Positions 39,994 to 51,385 of a stretch of 64,000 bases of DNA are shown piece after piece; the stretch's first letter is position 1, and each line of letters opens with the position of its first letter. Made by a program: the position numbers and the translations under genes. The DNA is from Lithospermum erythrorhizon. Taxonomy: Eukaryota; Streptophyta; Magnoliopsida; Boraginales; Boraginaceae. The notes under the pieces were generated by a model. The model saw only the letters and a list, made by a program, of their open reading frames with translations. It searched no databases and was not told the DNA's origin. The stretch lies in the NCBI GenBank assembly GCA_019722365.1, contig JADFUC010001453.1, positions 930,001 through 994,000 on the forward strand, written 5' to 3'.

Positions 39994-42720
39994 ATGGCAG
40001 ATGGTGCTGTCAGCTTCCTACTTGAAAAGTTGACAACAATTTTGGTACAAAATGCATCACTGTTAGGAAATTGTCAGGAGGATATTGAGGAAATCAAGCT
40101 TGAACTGGAAAGCATGAGGTCCTTCTTGAAAGATGCAGATCAGAGGCAGGGTAAGAGCGAGTTGGTTGAAACCTGGGTGAAGCAAGTCAGAGAAGTAGCT
40201 TATCAAGTGGAAAATATTGTTGATGAATTTATGTACTTCAAAGATGCAGGGAAACACAGTAGAGGAATTAGCTATCTGGTCAAATTTCCAGGTAATGTTA
40301 TTTCCAGACATCGAATAGCTTCTAAGTTGTCTAGGATCAAGCTGAAAGTGCATGAAGTTTCAGAGAGGAGCAAGAGATATGCATTTGATGCCAAAGTAGA
40401 GGAGAACAGGAGCAAAGTTGTGCCTTCTGACTGGTGGCACCATCATGGAGAATCATCAATTTTCGATGAAGAGGAACTGGTAGGGATGGATGAAAATAAA
40501 GAAAAATTGTTTTTCTGGCTAACTGAAGATGAACCTCGGCGGACAATTGTGTCGATTGTAGGAATGGGGGGTTTGGGGAAAACTACTCTTGTGACTAGAG
40601 TGTACAAAAATGAGATGCTGAAACAGGTTTTTGATTGTTGGGCTTGGGTATCCGTGTCTCAAACACATGGAGTGGAGGAGCTACTAAGAAGCATGATAAA
40701 AGAGTTTCTCAAGGATGATCAAGCAAGGATTTCTACTAACGTTGCGTTAATGAACTATCGCCAGTTGATGGAGATGCTCGTTGACTATTTGCACACTAAA
40801 AGATATTTAGCTGTCCTGGATGATGTTTGGAATATAGACCTATGGAGTAGAATACGAGGTGCATTTCCAGACAATAATTGTGGAAGTCGCATTATTTTCA
40901 CTACCAGGAATCAGAATGTAGCTACTTCTGTAGGTCGAGGAAGTCGAATCCATCGTCTGGGGCCTCTTCAAGAATCTGATGCGTGGACCCTTTTCTCTAA
41001 AAAGTCATTTTGGAATGAATCTGATCATCAATGTCCTCCAGAGCTAGAACCACTAGCTCGGGTTATTTTGAGGAAGTGTGAAGGATTGCCTCTTGCAATA
41101 GTAGCAATTGGCGGTCTCTTGTGTTCAAGAAGCAAGTTGGTTGTGGAGTGGAAGAAGGTATTAGATAGCCTCAATTGGCAACTGAGCTACAATCCCATGC
41201 TTGAACGAGTGAAGGGAATATTACTGTTAAGTTTTAATGATCTACCTTACTTTCTCAAGTACTGTTTCTTATATTGTTGCGTGTTCCATGATGGTTATCT
41301 GATCAAGCGGAAGAAGCTCATACGGCTATGGATTGCAGAAGGGTTTATTGTGGAAAGAAAAGGAGTTACAATGGAGGAAGTAGCCGAGGAATATCTCGGG
41401 GAACTCATCTTGCGGAGCATGATCCAGGTTACAGAGACCAGTGATACAGGGAGGGTTAAGACACTCAGAGTACACGATGTAATGCGCGAACTGGCCCTGA
41501 CTACATCTGAAAAGGAGAATTTCTGCACTACATATGATGCTCATGATTCAACTCATTTCAAAAATATTCAGCGGCTGTCAGTCCATAACAGGGGTGCAAA
41601 ATTTCAGTTAAGCAGAAATACATCTCGTTATCTTCGTTCTTTATTTGTTTTCGAAACAGATATGCGTGCCACTTTCCCTTTAGATATTTGTGCATCAAGT
41701 TTCAAGTTTCTAAAGGTCCTTGATCTTCAAGGGGCTTTTATTGAGAAACTACCAACTACATTGTTTGACCTATTCAATTTGAGTTATTTGAACCTGAGAA
41801 AAACAAGGATTAAAGTTCTTCCAGGGTCAATAGAGAGGCTTAAAAACCTTCAAATATTGTATATCAGGCAAACTTATGTACAGAAGTTACCAAAAGGGTT
41901 GATGAACCTGGTGAAACTTCGACACCTCTTTATATCCCAGAGCGATGATCTTGCTCCCTGTGCTTTTCAAGTACCAACAGGAATCAGTAACTTGCAGAGC
42001 TTGCAAAGTCTAGCTTGCATCAAGGCAGAGGAAGAGATCATTCAACAAATTGGATTTTTGACTGAACTCAAAAGGTTGGACATAACGATGCTCGGGGAAA
42101 AGGATGGGGGTAAACTTTGCAGTTCTATTCAACAGATGGGATGTCTTCACAGATTAAGTATCACGGCAAAACATAATGAACACCTTGAGCTTGATGATCT
42201 GCATTTGCCTCCACCATTTCTTCAGAAGCTTTCACTGATAGGGAAGTTGCGAAAATTGCCTCACTGGGTTGGATCCTTGCAAAACATCGCCCATTTGTAC
42301 TTAGGCTCATCTTGCCTCCTGGACGATATGCTACTTGATCTTGAAAAAATCCCCAATCTTGTGTTCCTCGAACTTAATGAAGCATTCAGGGGTGATCTCT
42401 TGCACTTCAGAGATGGAGGATTTCTTAAGCTCAACAAATTGAAGCTGCTATGGCTTCATGAACTAGTAGGCGTTGACATAGATAATGGTGCATTACCGCG
42501 GCTAAGGGAGTTGAGTCTAATCCACTGCCAGAAGTTGAAGGTGTTACCATATGGCATTGAGCATGTTGTTAGCCTCCAGAAGTTACATTTGGAGGAGATC
42601 CCAGTAGAACTAATTCAGAGAATTCAAAGCGATGAAGGAGATCGCGCAAAGGTGGCTCACATAGGAAATATTACTTGCGTCTTTCAAAGAGGGGAAACTC
42701 GAGTCGTCGAGGTGCTATGA
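39994..42720 (+). CDS. CC-NB-ARC-LRR disease resistance protein (RPM1-like NLR)
   Basis: An intronless 908-residue intracellular immune receptor. Residues 1-130 form an Rx-type coiled coil, with VENIVDEF at 72-79 standing for the EDVID motif. The NB-ARC module is complete: P-loop GMGGLGKTT (190-198), RNBS-A around VFDCWAWVSVSQ (212-223), kinase 2 YLAVLDDVW (271-279), RNBS-B GSRIIFTTR (297-305), GLPLA as GLPLAI (364-369), RNBS-D CFLYCCVFHDGY (424-435) and the MHD position as VHD (493-495). About 350 residues of leucine-rich repeats follow, to near the C-terminus. Length, motif order and lack of introns match RPM1-type CNLs. The Met-for-Val change at MHD is common in this group. No lesion seen. 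The recognised pathogen cannot be told from sequence. Confidence 0.95.
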   Translation: MADGAVSFLLEKLTTILVQNASLLGNCQEDIEEIKLELESMRSFLKDADQRQGKSELVETWVKQVREVAYQVENIVDEFMYFKDAGKHSRGISYLVKFPGNVISRHRIASKLSRIKLKVHEVSERSKRYAFDAKVEENRSKVVPSDWWHHHGESSIFDEEELVGMDENKEKLFFWLTEDEPRRTIVSIVGMGGLGKTTLVTRVYKNEMLKQVFDCWAWVSVSQTHGVEELLRSMIKEFLKDDQARISTNVALMNYRQLMEMLVDYLHTKRYLAVLDDVWNIDLWSRIRGAFPDNNCGSRIIFTTRNQNVATSVGRGSRIHRLGPLQESDAWTLFSKKSFWNESDHQCPPELEPLARVILRKCEGLPLAIVAIGGLLCSRSKLVVEWKKVLDSLNWQLSYNPMLERVKGILLLSFNDLPYFLKYCFLYCCVFHDGYLIKRKKLIRLWIAEGFIVERKGVTMEEVAEEYLGELILRSMIQVTETSDTGRVKTLRVHDVMRELALTTSEKENFCTTYDAHDSTHFKNIQRLSVHNRGAKFQLSRNTSRYLRSLFVFETDMRATFPLDICASSFKFLKVLDLQGAFIEKLPTTLFDLFNLSYLNLRKTRIKVLPGSIERLKNLQILYIRQTYVQKLPKGLMNLVKLRHLFISQSDDLAPCAFQVPTGISNLQSLQSLACIKAEEEIIQQIGFLTELKRLDITMLGEKDGGKLCSSIQQMGCLHRLSITAKHNEHLELDDLHLPPPFLQKLSLIGKLRKLPHWVGSLQNIAHLYLGSSCLLDDMLLDLEKIPNLVFLELNEAFRGDLLHFRDGGFLKLNKLKLLWLHELVGVDIDNGALPRLRELSLIHCQKLKVLPYGIEHVVSLQKLHLEEIPVELIQRIQSDEGDRAKVAHIGNITCVFQRGETRVVEVL

Positions 42721-42977
42721 GTATTCAGTCAGGTAGCATCGTATTCATTGATCAACACGAATTAAATAGCATGGGAGTAGAATAGTACTTTGTTGAATAT
42801 TTTATTCTTTAGTTCTTTTTTTATTTTTGTAAATGGTTGAGAGAAATCTGCATCGGTTATTCTCACAGGAGCTAAGTAGGAACTTACAGGAAGTAGATTT
42901 CTAAAATTGTTTCCCCTGCTTTTTTGGGTGATATGTAGAGAGTGATGATCTTGAATTATGTACTCGTTTGCTTGTTT

Positions 42978-43090
42978 ATCATTTTTCTCTTAAAAATTAG
43001 GTTCTTGTCATTGCAAGAGCTCAAACACCGAACACACAGGACCTCATCTTTGAGAGTAATATCCCGTGACCACTAGATTAAAGCTTACTG
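42978..43090 (-). mobile_element. Candidate tRNA-derived SINE fragment
   Basis: In minus orientation the sequence shows an A-box-like AATCTAGTGGTCA, then about 40 bases later a B-box-like GTGTTCGGTGTTTG, and it runs to a short A-rich end before 42985. This order is that of plant tRNA-derived SINEs. The B box deviates from GGTTCGANNCC and no target duplication was identified. Confidence 0.45.
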
Positions 43091-43682
43091 ATTATAACCC
43101 CAAATTACTTTACTCTTTAGATTTTACCTTAATAGGGTACAACAAGTTGTAATTTTCTCTAAAAACAGAAATAACTAGACTAACATTTTATTTATCACTA
43201 ATACTTTTTATTTTTCACTTGGAAAATTCTACCATTTTTATTACTTCGATCGAATGAAAAATCTTCAAGATCTGCCACTGCCTGTACCATGGTGTATTTT
43301 ATAAGACAATTGCACCTTCTGTAATTATTTTACATGTACCACATTGCAATTGTTTCATAAAATAGAGTTAGTAGAATGTTATCGTACATTATCCTCACCC
43401 TATAGGTCATCTCCATAAGGCAAGATCCTAAGATATCATTTAGGATAATGTACAAGGTATGAGAATGAAGATCTAGATCTCCCTCTTCACGAATTGGAAC
43501 ATCAATAATCATCAAACCTCCATGAACCAACACAACTCCTCTGCTCGGAGTAGAGGGATACTAGAACACCATAAACATGGTATTATTGTATATCTTGTGC
43601 AATAGATTTGAAGATAGGGTGTTCAAATCATTGGAGGTGTGATCATTGAAGAAAACTTGAATTTGTATGAAGGGAGTAGACA

Positions 43683-43775
43683 TTACTACAAAAAAAAACT
43701 TAGACATCGTTCAAAAAAGATTTTAGACAACACTAAAAAAACGTCATAAAAGTGTTGTTTTGTACTAGGATTTTA
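43683..43775. mobile_element. CACTA-like transposon terminus
   Basis: ATTACTACAAAAAAAAAC resembles the CACTACAAGAAAA terminal inverted repeat of plant CACTA transposons. It is followed by short repeated words of the kind found subterminally (TTAGACA.CGTTCAAAAAA, TTTTAGACAACACTAAAAAAACG). No opposite end was recognised. Confidence 0.45.
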
Positions 43776-44525
43776 CAGCATCAATGATGTTTTGCATGGA
43801 AATGAAAGTATTTCGTCCAATTGAACATATCCCAAATCAGCACTAATACTATTGAATGGCTTTCTAAATGATAAATTTTAGTTTCCAAGTTTATGGCTTT
43901 ATTGGAGATAAGCTCATAAATGAGTGGTGTGATTATATCCTATCTTTTGATATGATATTATTGTGATCTTTATGATCATAATCATCTATGAATGAAGGAT
44001 TAAGTCTTCATTCAGATTAATGAAGTCATAATTATCAAATCATATTATTCTTTAAATAAATAGTGAGAGACTATAAAATAAATCACTCAAATAAATCAAA
44101 ATGGAGGACGCATGTAAATATTAAACAAAATGACACAACATGATCATTTATTATATATTCATTTTGACTGAATGAAAATACAATAACGGTACTCAATCAC
44201 CCTTATTTTCCAACAAAGGTATACTAAGGTCAAGTGTATGGTTCTTGACACATTATTCCTGAAACATTTAGACATATATAGCTCCCACTCTTATTATTTC
44301 TGATCATCAGATGCATGAGAGTTGGACTTACGATCGAGTGCTCAAACAAATCATTATTAATGAACACCATATCAAGATGAAAAATAACATACTTAAGAAA
44401 ACTCAAATTATACTTATCACAAGCATAATATGTATATTATGATTTTTCTCGTGTATATATATTTCTTAATATGGCATCGATAAATTTGGTTTAAGCAACA
44501 ACATATCCGCCAGCTCCAGAGGTTT

Positions 44526-45010
44526 TTAGTATGGAGATTGACCTATGTAATTACCCGGGGGATCATAGCTACAAATTATGAAATAATACCCAGCATTATT
44601 AGCACATGGAGCCCTTCCACACCCAATACGAACCGATTTTCTCCACACAACTTGTGTATAGTGCCTACACTCACAATTGGTGCAACTATTAGTGTCATGA
44701 TTATAGCAACTTTTCTCATTCACCCAAAGGTTAACTCCGGATTTTCCGGTGCAATATTTTCACCATAAGGACCACCTGAGTGAACAAGTCCACAATCGCC
44801 CGCTGCTCGTTGGTTAGCGTAGTTTTGGGCATAGGCTGCAAGATTAGTGTCCCATGTTACCGGTGGAACGTTCACCTGAGAACGAGCGGCGTTATGGGCA
44901 TCTACGTAATCTTGTGGCATGTTTTGAGCATGGATAAGTGAAGGGAATGCAAAGGTTATTGCAAATGCTAGTAAGAAGAGGAAAGCTGATGAGTGTTTGA
45001 AGGTTTCCAT
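44526..45010 (-). pseudogene. PR1: PR-1 (CAP family) gene with deletion and frameshift
   Basis: Two frames together give a single-exon PR-1. The first (45010 to about 44720) has a signal peptide of about 28 residues ending LIHA, then the CAP domain start ([33 protein letters not shown]...[15 protein letters not shown]). The second (to stop at 44526) gives [26 protein letters not shown] and the typical end [15 protein letters not shown]. Between GENIA and NLWVNEK the usual segment of about ten residues is missing and the frame shifts by one, so the first frame stops after LTFG (codon 97). PR-1 proteins are secreted, salicylate-induced defence proteins that bind sterols and release the CAPE peptide from the C-terminus; here the CAPE region follows the frameshift. 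A sequencing error is the alternative, but it would not explain the missing segment. Confidence 0.85.
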
Positions 45011-45239
45011 TATTATTGATTGAACTTTGAAGTATTCTCAATTTTCTAATGCATGCAAATTGTGAGTGAATAAAGAGGGGTTCAGTTTATGTATTTATAG
45101 ACGAATTGAAAATAGAGTGGTAAATAAGTTAAAGATCTGGTTGTAATGGAAAGAAGAATTTTTATTATTTATGATAGGACGTACATAATAAAAATTCACA
45201 CATGTTTATCGAATCGAAGGATCATTGTTCAAATTATGG

Positions 45240-46100
45240 ATCCCTAAGCGTTTGCTGACGATTTGTGAGATGTCTGACTTGCTTGACTTGAGCTTGATTT
45301 GATCTTCATAGAAGCTTGACTTGGCTTGATTTGATTTGATTTGAGCTTGAACTTGATTTGATTTGAGTCTGACTTGATTTGATTTGGACTTGACTTGAAT
45401 TGGATAGGAGCTCTATGAAATTTGGATATATATACTGATGTTGATGGAGCTTGAAGCTAGTCTGGACTTGGTCATAATTAAGAGCCGAGACTTAGCAAGC
45501 GGCGTGATCGTGTTGGTTGTATGGACTTGATCTTGGGTCTTGGACTTGATCTCCGGTCTACTTTGGACTTGATGGACTTACTGCAAGCGTTTGCAAAGCG
45601 TGGGACTTGCTTTGAGTAATGCTGGTGGGACTTTGGATTTAGTGCTTCACATTTTGTGGTAGGACTTGATAGCTAGATAAGTTATCTGTCTTTGGTGGGA
45701 CTTAGTGCCTTGATATGACGCTTGATTTGGGATAGGACTCCGAGCTTCGAGTTGTATGGAGTGATAGGGAGTAAGTGTTGAAGCAGTGTTAGCCTTGCTT
45801 GTCTTCTGACTGGCAATTTATTCTTTGTATAGTAGGATTTAAGGGATATGACGCGTGGGACTTAGTGGTTGGCCTCACTTGGGACTTGATTTAAGCTTTG
45901 AGCTTGGCGTTATTTCTAATTTTATTACGGCGGCCTTAGCGGCTTGTTTGTTATGAAGTGATGATCGGTATGAAGGTGGAGCTTTCAGCGTTGTTGGCGA
46001 TACTTATCAACTAGGCGGGGCCACTTAGCGGCGTGTTTCGTGCCTGGGAGAATCTAGCTATAAGGTGAGCCGCTCGATGTATTCCTATATACAGAGTTTG
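45240..46100. repeat. Degenerate GACTTGATTTGA-rich sequence
   Basis: 45280-45400 is a nearly tandem run of TTGATTTGA and GACTTGACTTG words. Up to about 45900 the word GGACTTG(A) recurs every 10-30 bases. No coding content. A milder form of the same words is found at 6030-6240. Confidence 0.7.
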
Positions 46101-48176
46101 ATGAATCAAACACGAGAGAGATTTGCTCAGAGATGTTAAATCAAGTTTTTGAATAATCAGGGGCTACGTAGCTTAATCCTGAATATTCGAAGCGTTCTTG
46201 AGAAACTTTCGTCAGATTCTCATCAGATTTTGCTTCTAACTTGAAGAATTATTGCGTTTGTGCAATAATTCTTAATTTCAGGCGCCTATTTTGGCCACCT
46301 GGAGGTGTTTTCCAGCCACCACGTGGTGTTTTGCTGGCGGCTTAGAGAAATCTCAAGGGTTTTTCTCTATATTTTCTCAGGGGTTTTGTGTGTATTTTTT
46401 GTGGTGGAATGTTGTGTTTGTGAGTGTGATTTTTTCGGCCAAAGGGGAATTGTATTTATAGGTTTTTTATGACTCAAATGCTTGCTTACGATTGACGGTT
46501 TGATTTTAGGTAGATCACGATCTTGACGTTGAATTTTGTTAAGATTTGGACCGTCGGATAATTTAGGAAGTAATTTTCCTCCAAGTAATCATTTTGGGCG
46601 CCTATTTTACTTAAAAAGAAGGTTTCACATTCTTTTTCTAGGTCAAAAATATTTTTATATTAACCCAGGACCTTTTGGAGCCTTGATTTTGCACAGCCAT
46701 GACAGATGTTGATTTTGAATGCATAAACACGTAGTGATTTTGAATGCATAAGCATTGGGTCTTTTATTTTAAGAAACCCCATTATTTTTTTCGATCCTAA
46801 TTTTAATTGACATTTAATAAAGGCATTTTCTCGGGGAACCCTATTTCGAGTTCAATTTTAGGGTTAATTAATGTAGAAACCCTTATTTTTTGATTTCGAT
46901 TAATTTCGAGGGGCTTAATTTAAAGAGACCCTTGTTCGTCGAGGGGTTTGATTTGAATTTAGGGTTTAATCAGGAACCTTAATCGGCCGCATTGACATTT
47001 TTTAGTGGCTCGACTCTTAATTAATTTGATTAGTTCGTCTTAATCAATTTAATTAATTTTTGATAAATTTTCGATGTTTATTTACACTGGTATCGAGTAA
47101 CTTGAACTGTTGATATTTTCATTTTATCAAAGCTGGGTAAATTTCTATGTGATTTTGAATATCGGCCAAAACAACCACATGCATGCAAAAGTCCTTCTTC
47201 GTCAAGTCATGTTAACTTGTAATTTACGTATAAAATGTGGCCATTATTAACCAACGTGAATTTCTACCCAATAGACTTGCATTCCTTAGTCTTTATTTGT
47301 TTTTGCTCGGCTAAGGAATTGAATAAATGCTGATTTGAATTTATGAAAAGTGTGGTCGGGGAATTATTGTGGATTTAATTTCTTCCATGATGAGTACGTA
47401 CTAATAATCTCGAGGATTGATTAGAAAACTCATGAGGATAAAAATTAAATTCTATATTTTAATGACATTTTTTCCTTGTAAACCCTCTTTTATTTCTTTT
47501 TGATAGATAATATAAGTCTACAAAGCTCTATCTTGAGCTAATATTGTTGTCTTTGTTTGAGTTCAAAGAAATCCTCTTTAGTTTCTGATTCGCGAGTCGC
47601 AAGATTTTGTTGTGGATTAATTTGATCTTGATTCATATTTACTATTTGACGAACCAAATCTGGACTCGTTATCACTGTGATTTAGCGAGTAGAAATCCTT
47701 CGAGGAGGTATACGTCGTTGTGTTCTGGGCTTTGGTTTACTTGATTCGTCAATGGCTTTCCCTTTAGCTACTGATATGTCTCCTTGAGTCGCCGTTAGAC
47801 CTGAAAACGTGGTCGGGGACCGACCACAAACACTCCGACGATCAAGTTAGTATCGATTCAACTAGGGTGAAAAGTAGTAAGAGATGGAATTTCGTGATTA
47901 CTTCAAATGGATGAATAGTACCGGTATTTATAGGCACAGTAGAATGGATGTATTGGGCTTAAGCTGAATCAATACAGGCGTGCCACATGTCCCGTGACAG
48001 CTAGGTTGGTACAATCCGAGTCCAACCCAGCGTGTGTTTGGGTTGGCGGCTCATATCCGTACGACTCGTGACTTGTATAAATATATATAACTAATCCATA
48101 CCATAGGTCATTTATTTTAACCCACATCAATTGCCCCTTTATTTCTTGTGTAATCGACATTCTTGATAACATAAGA
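46100..48176 (-). mobile_element. LTR-like remnants, minus strand
   Basis: In minus orientation 47943-47700 reads CCTATAAATAC (TATA box), then ACTAACTTGATCGTCGGAGTG, a phrase common in plant gypsy LTRs just downstream of the promoter, then a tRNA-Arg-type primer-site-like GGCGACTCAAGGAGA at about 47790. A second minus TATA (CCTATAAATAC at about 46457) is followed by a C/A-rich leader. Neither internal coding regions nor paired LTRs were found, so boundaries and family (Tat/Ogre-like gypsy) are inference. Confidence 0.4.
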
Positions 48177-50880
48177 ATGGATGAACAAGGAATAAGTTGT
48201 GTCTTCGAGGACAGGTTGAATCCATCATTATATGATAAACGTGTTCATATGAGGGAGTGTCCTTATACAAAAGTTACGAGTCTCGAGCCTCGCTTGGAGT
48301 CTCCTGTGACTCGCTCCTTTGATGTCGAGTCATCCTTATCTGCGAATTCACCTATTCTTGATGTGACGGTTGAGAATAAAGTGGTCTCGAGAATCACGCC
48401 CGCTAATGATGATGTCCAGACCTCTACCCGTATAAAAGGTAATGTCCCTCTCTTATTTGTACTTTCTTCTTCTTCAACTCTTTCTTAAATTTCTTCACGC
48501 TTATATTGTCTCAACTGCCTTCTTGCGGAAATTTCAATTTATCCCTCTCTCCGAGCTTGTTCTCCTAATCATTCATCTCCACAAAGGTATGTTATTCTTA
48601 GCAGATTAATTTCGTTCGACTTTTTGAGATTTCTTTACGTCTTGGTGTGTAGAACATGAGCGACTTTAATGAAGTTTAGGATTTTACGGGTTCAAAAAGC
48701 GTGATTCGGAGTGTTGCCTTGTCCTTATTGCATGTGTAGTGTAAATGTTACCTTGTTTAGATTATATATTAACTTGGATTATTCCTTGCATCTCGGCATC
48801 TAGTTTTTGGTTTGGTGGTGAAATCGATTTTGGGCTTGTTTACAAAATTGAGGATGACGATTGGGGTTTAAGCGAGTCACCATTGTTCCTCTTTTAACTT
48901 CGGTAGTAACTTCGATTTATAAATTTTAATTTAATATTTTTTTGGGAGGCGAGGCCTTAGGGGAAAGGGCGACCAGCGCCTCTACCATGAAACGACCTTC
49001 TTTTAGGAACCGCCCGGATAATTAGCCGTGGATGCGATAGCGTATCGAGAAGATGTTACCTCATGACAATGGTGGAGAAGTCACCTTGGGGATCACCGGG
49101 CCCACTTAAGAGCCAACCGCTTAGAATAGTCTACTCCTTCCTCGAGTCGAGCAGAAACTTGAGAGGGTTTTTTGGGAGGGACCGCCTTCTTGACCTTCTT
49201 CGAAGGTTTGGAGGTAGCAGTAGGAAATTCACTCGCTATCCTCTTCAACATTGGCCTATTTGGGAGCATTGGTGAAGGAAGAGGCTGGGAGGCGGTACAA
49301 AGTCCCGGGGGCACCGCTAGATTCTCGGGGCTTGACCTTGGATTTGATCTGCTTGTGCAATCAAAAGGAAGATTAACCACGACATCGCATCAAAATCAAC
49401 GTCCTCCATTTGGTTCGTGAGGTAATAATCATCAGCTCATGCAGAAGCAGCCAGAAATGCTTGTTAAAGTTAGAAAATAGCCGAACTAATAAAAACAAAG
49501 GCGAGGTCGGTACCCCAGTCGGAAGATCGTCCTTAGCTTGAGGTCAGAGCTCCTTATGATAAACAAGACCCGCTAACACCCACATGGCCTCATCAACGAA
49601 TGCATACCAAGGCAATGCATGCGTGTTTTTTACATTTTGTGGAGAAGAGTGGCGGATCTTTTCAATAGCCACAATATCGAGGCAATAATTGATTTTAAAC
49701 GAATACGTACTTATGCAGCGTAGGCGCCGTCAACGAATGCATAGAAGCGATAATTGATTTTTTAAATTATCTAGAATAGTTTTATGTTGAACCAATGGTG
49801 CATTAATTGTCAGAGATTACTTGAGAGTTGAGACATTTCAATAATCCTGCATTTATTCAACATCATCCACTCCTTTCAATTATCAATTGCTGTAGATAGT
49901 GCTAGACTGCTAGCCATTGGAATATTATCGAGTTTAGAATTTTCAATAACTTTGCATTTATTCCACATCATCCACTCCTTCCAATTACCATCTTGCTAGC
50001 CATTGGAATATTATCAAATATCAATTACTTACTGTTGAGCATATTTCTAGGTCGAGATGGCATATTTCTGGGCTCGTTGCATAAGAGGGGGGGCACTAGA
50101 ATGTCTGATTGGTCTTGGTCCCTTGATCGGAGTGAGACGTACTCTCAATAATTATATTCAACTATCAATGTTATTTATCCATCAATGTAATACTCCATAC
50201 CAACATAAATTATTTGGCTTATGCACAATAACTACAACCGACGCGAACTTACCTTAATTATATTTATGTGGCAAGCTAAATCGGTTTATGTTGCAACCCG
50301 GTTTTAGATTATGGCAAGGTTTTAATAATTTAATTAAGATGTAGGTATGTCGTTATCCCCAAAAGCTAATTTTCATATCGTTGTTGCCCGCCAAAGCCGG
50401 AGGAAGCGTCGAGGGTATTTTGGGTTGGTGAATCGTTGTTTTACAATAAATCCGGGCCGTAATATGAGAGATTTGGTTCATGTCTTATTACGTAATTCTG
50501 ATAAACTAAGCTATAAGCGATTACGAATGAGTATGAGCGAGGGAGGGAATCCCAATTATAATCAATTTAAGAAGGATATAATAATTTAACATTTTCTAAC
50601 TTTTCTAAATCTTAATGAATTTATTGGAAAAAAAAATACTATACCAGATACTTGGTTTGCAAGCCATTCGTAAAATATCATCATACACGGACTATATATT
50701 TGGGCACAATGACATTCAGTTATCAACTAAATATATGAATTTTAAGGATGAAGGTGATGAATCTCGTACAGGATAAAAATATGAAACGGACCGTGTAAAT
50801 TACTTGTAGTAGGGAACAGCAAAGGAGAGATCCATGATTGCGATGATACACGAGTAATCTCCAAAACAAGAAGACGAAGT
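48177..50880. other. Intergenic, unrecognised open frames
   Basis: Open frames of 70-103 codons at 48177-48488 (+), 49093-49380 (-) and 50347-50589 (+) were read and match nothing I know. The minus one is Pro/Lys-rich (KPSKKVKKAVPPKKP) in a GC-rich stretch (48950-49420) unlike its surroundings, and could be a gag or transposon fragment. 49820-50030 repeats CATTTATTC-ACATCATCCACTCCTT twice. Confidence 0.45.
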
Positions 50881-51381
50881 TCATACGGATAACTCCATCT
50901 TTGACACCAATATACCATCAGTATCTGCATAAAGCCATTCTCCATCAAAGATTCGAGTCCCTCCAAAGGTTACCGGAACATGCTTTTCACCTATTCCCTT
51001 CTTACTAGCTTTCAATGGAAGCGAAGCTAGAGCTCTTACGCCAATATCACAACCATTGATTTCATCAACATCTCTTACGCACCCATTCACTACTATGCCC
51101 GCCCATCCATTGTTTTGAGCTTGTACTACAGGGTTGCCACCCAATATTGCACATCGCAAACTGGCACCACCATCAACAACCAATACTCTACCATTACCCT
51201 TTTCTTCAAGGAACTCACGGACCAAGACGTTGTCTTCAAAAACTTTTAGAGTGACGACAGGTCCAGAGAACACTTGGCGCCGGCCATATATTTGGAATAT
51301 TGGTTGAAGTGCTCGGAGCTCACCACTTTGGAGTAGCTGTGGATTTGCATCACAGACTTCAGCAGTAGTAACCAAAGCCAT
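50881..51381 (-). CDS. RraA-like protein / putative HMG aldolase, copy 1
   Basis: A 166-residue RraA-like protein in one coding exon. The ATG at 51381 is chosen because it gives the family start MALVTTAEVCDAN and follows a TTGCAG acceptor four bases upstream. Conserved parts are FSGPVVTLKVFEDN, RVLVVDGGASLRCAILGG and NNGWAGIVVNGCVRDVDEI, with the Arg-Asp pair that binds substrate and metal in the aldolase-type members. Plant members are annotated as putative 4-hydroxy-4-methyl-2-oxoglutarate aldolases or as homologues of bacterial RraA, an RNase E inhibitor; the true plant role is unsettled. The C-terminus is ILVSKMELSV. A leader exon lies near 52513-52560. Copy 2 lies 4.1 kb downstream in plus coordinates, on the same strand. 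Confidence 0.9.
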   Translation of the reverse strand: MALVTTAEVCDANPQLLQSGELRALQPIFQIYGRRQVFSGPVVTLKVFEDNVLVREFLEEKGNGRVLVVDGGASLRCAILGGNPVVQAQNNGWAGIVVNGCVRDVDEINGCDIGVRALASLPLKASKKGIGEKHVPVTFGGTRIFDGEWLYADTDGILVSKMELSV

Positions 51382-51385
51382 CCAA

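Larger units (their letters stand above)
42721..44525. other. Spacer between NLR and PR-1 remnant
   Basis: Holds the NLR 3' UTR, a candidate SINE (42978-43090) and a CACTA-like terminus (43683-43775), listed separately. No gene seen. Confidence 0.5.

Noticed and set aside
48177..48488. 103-codon open frame starting MDEQGISCVFED
   Set aside because: No recognised family, no splice partner found; lies next to LTR-like sequence.
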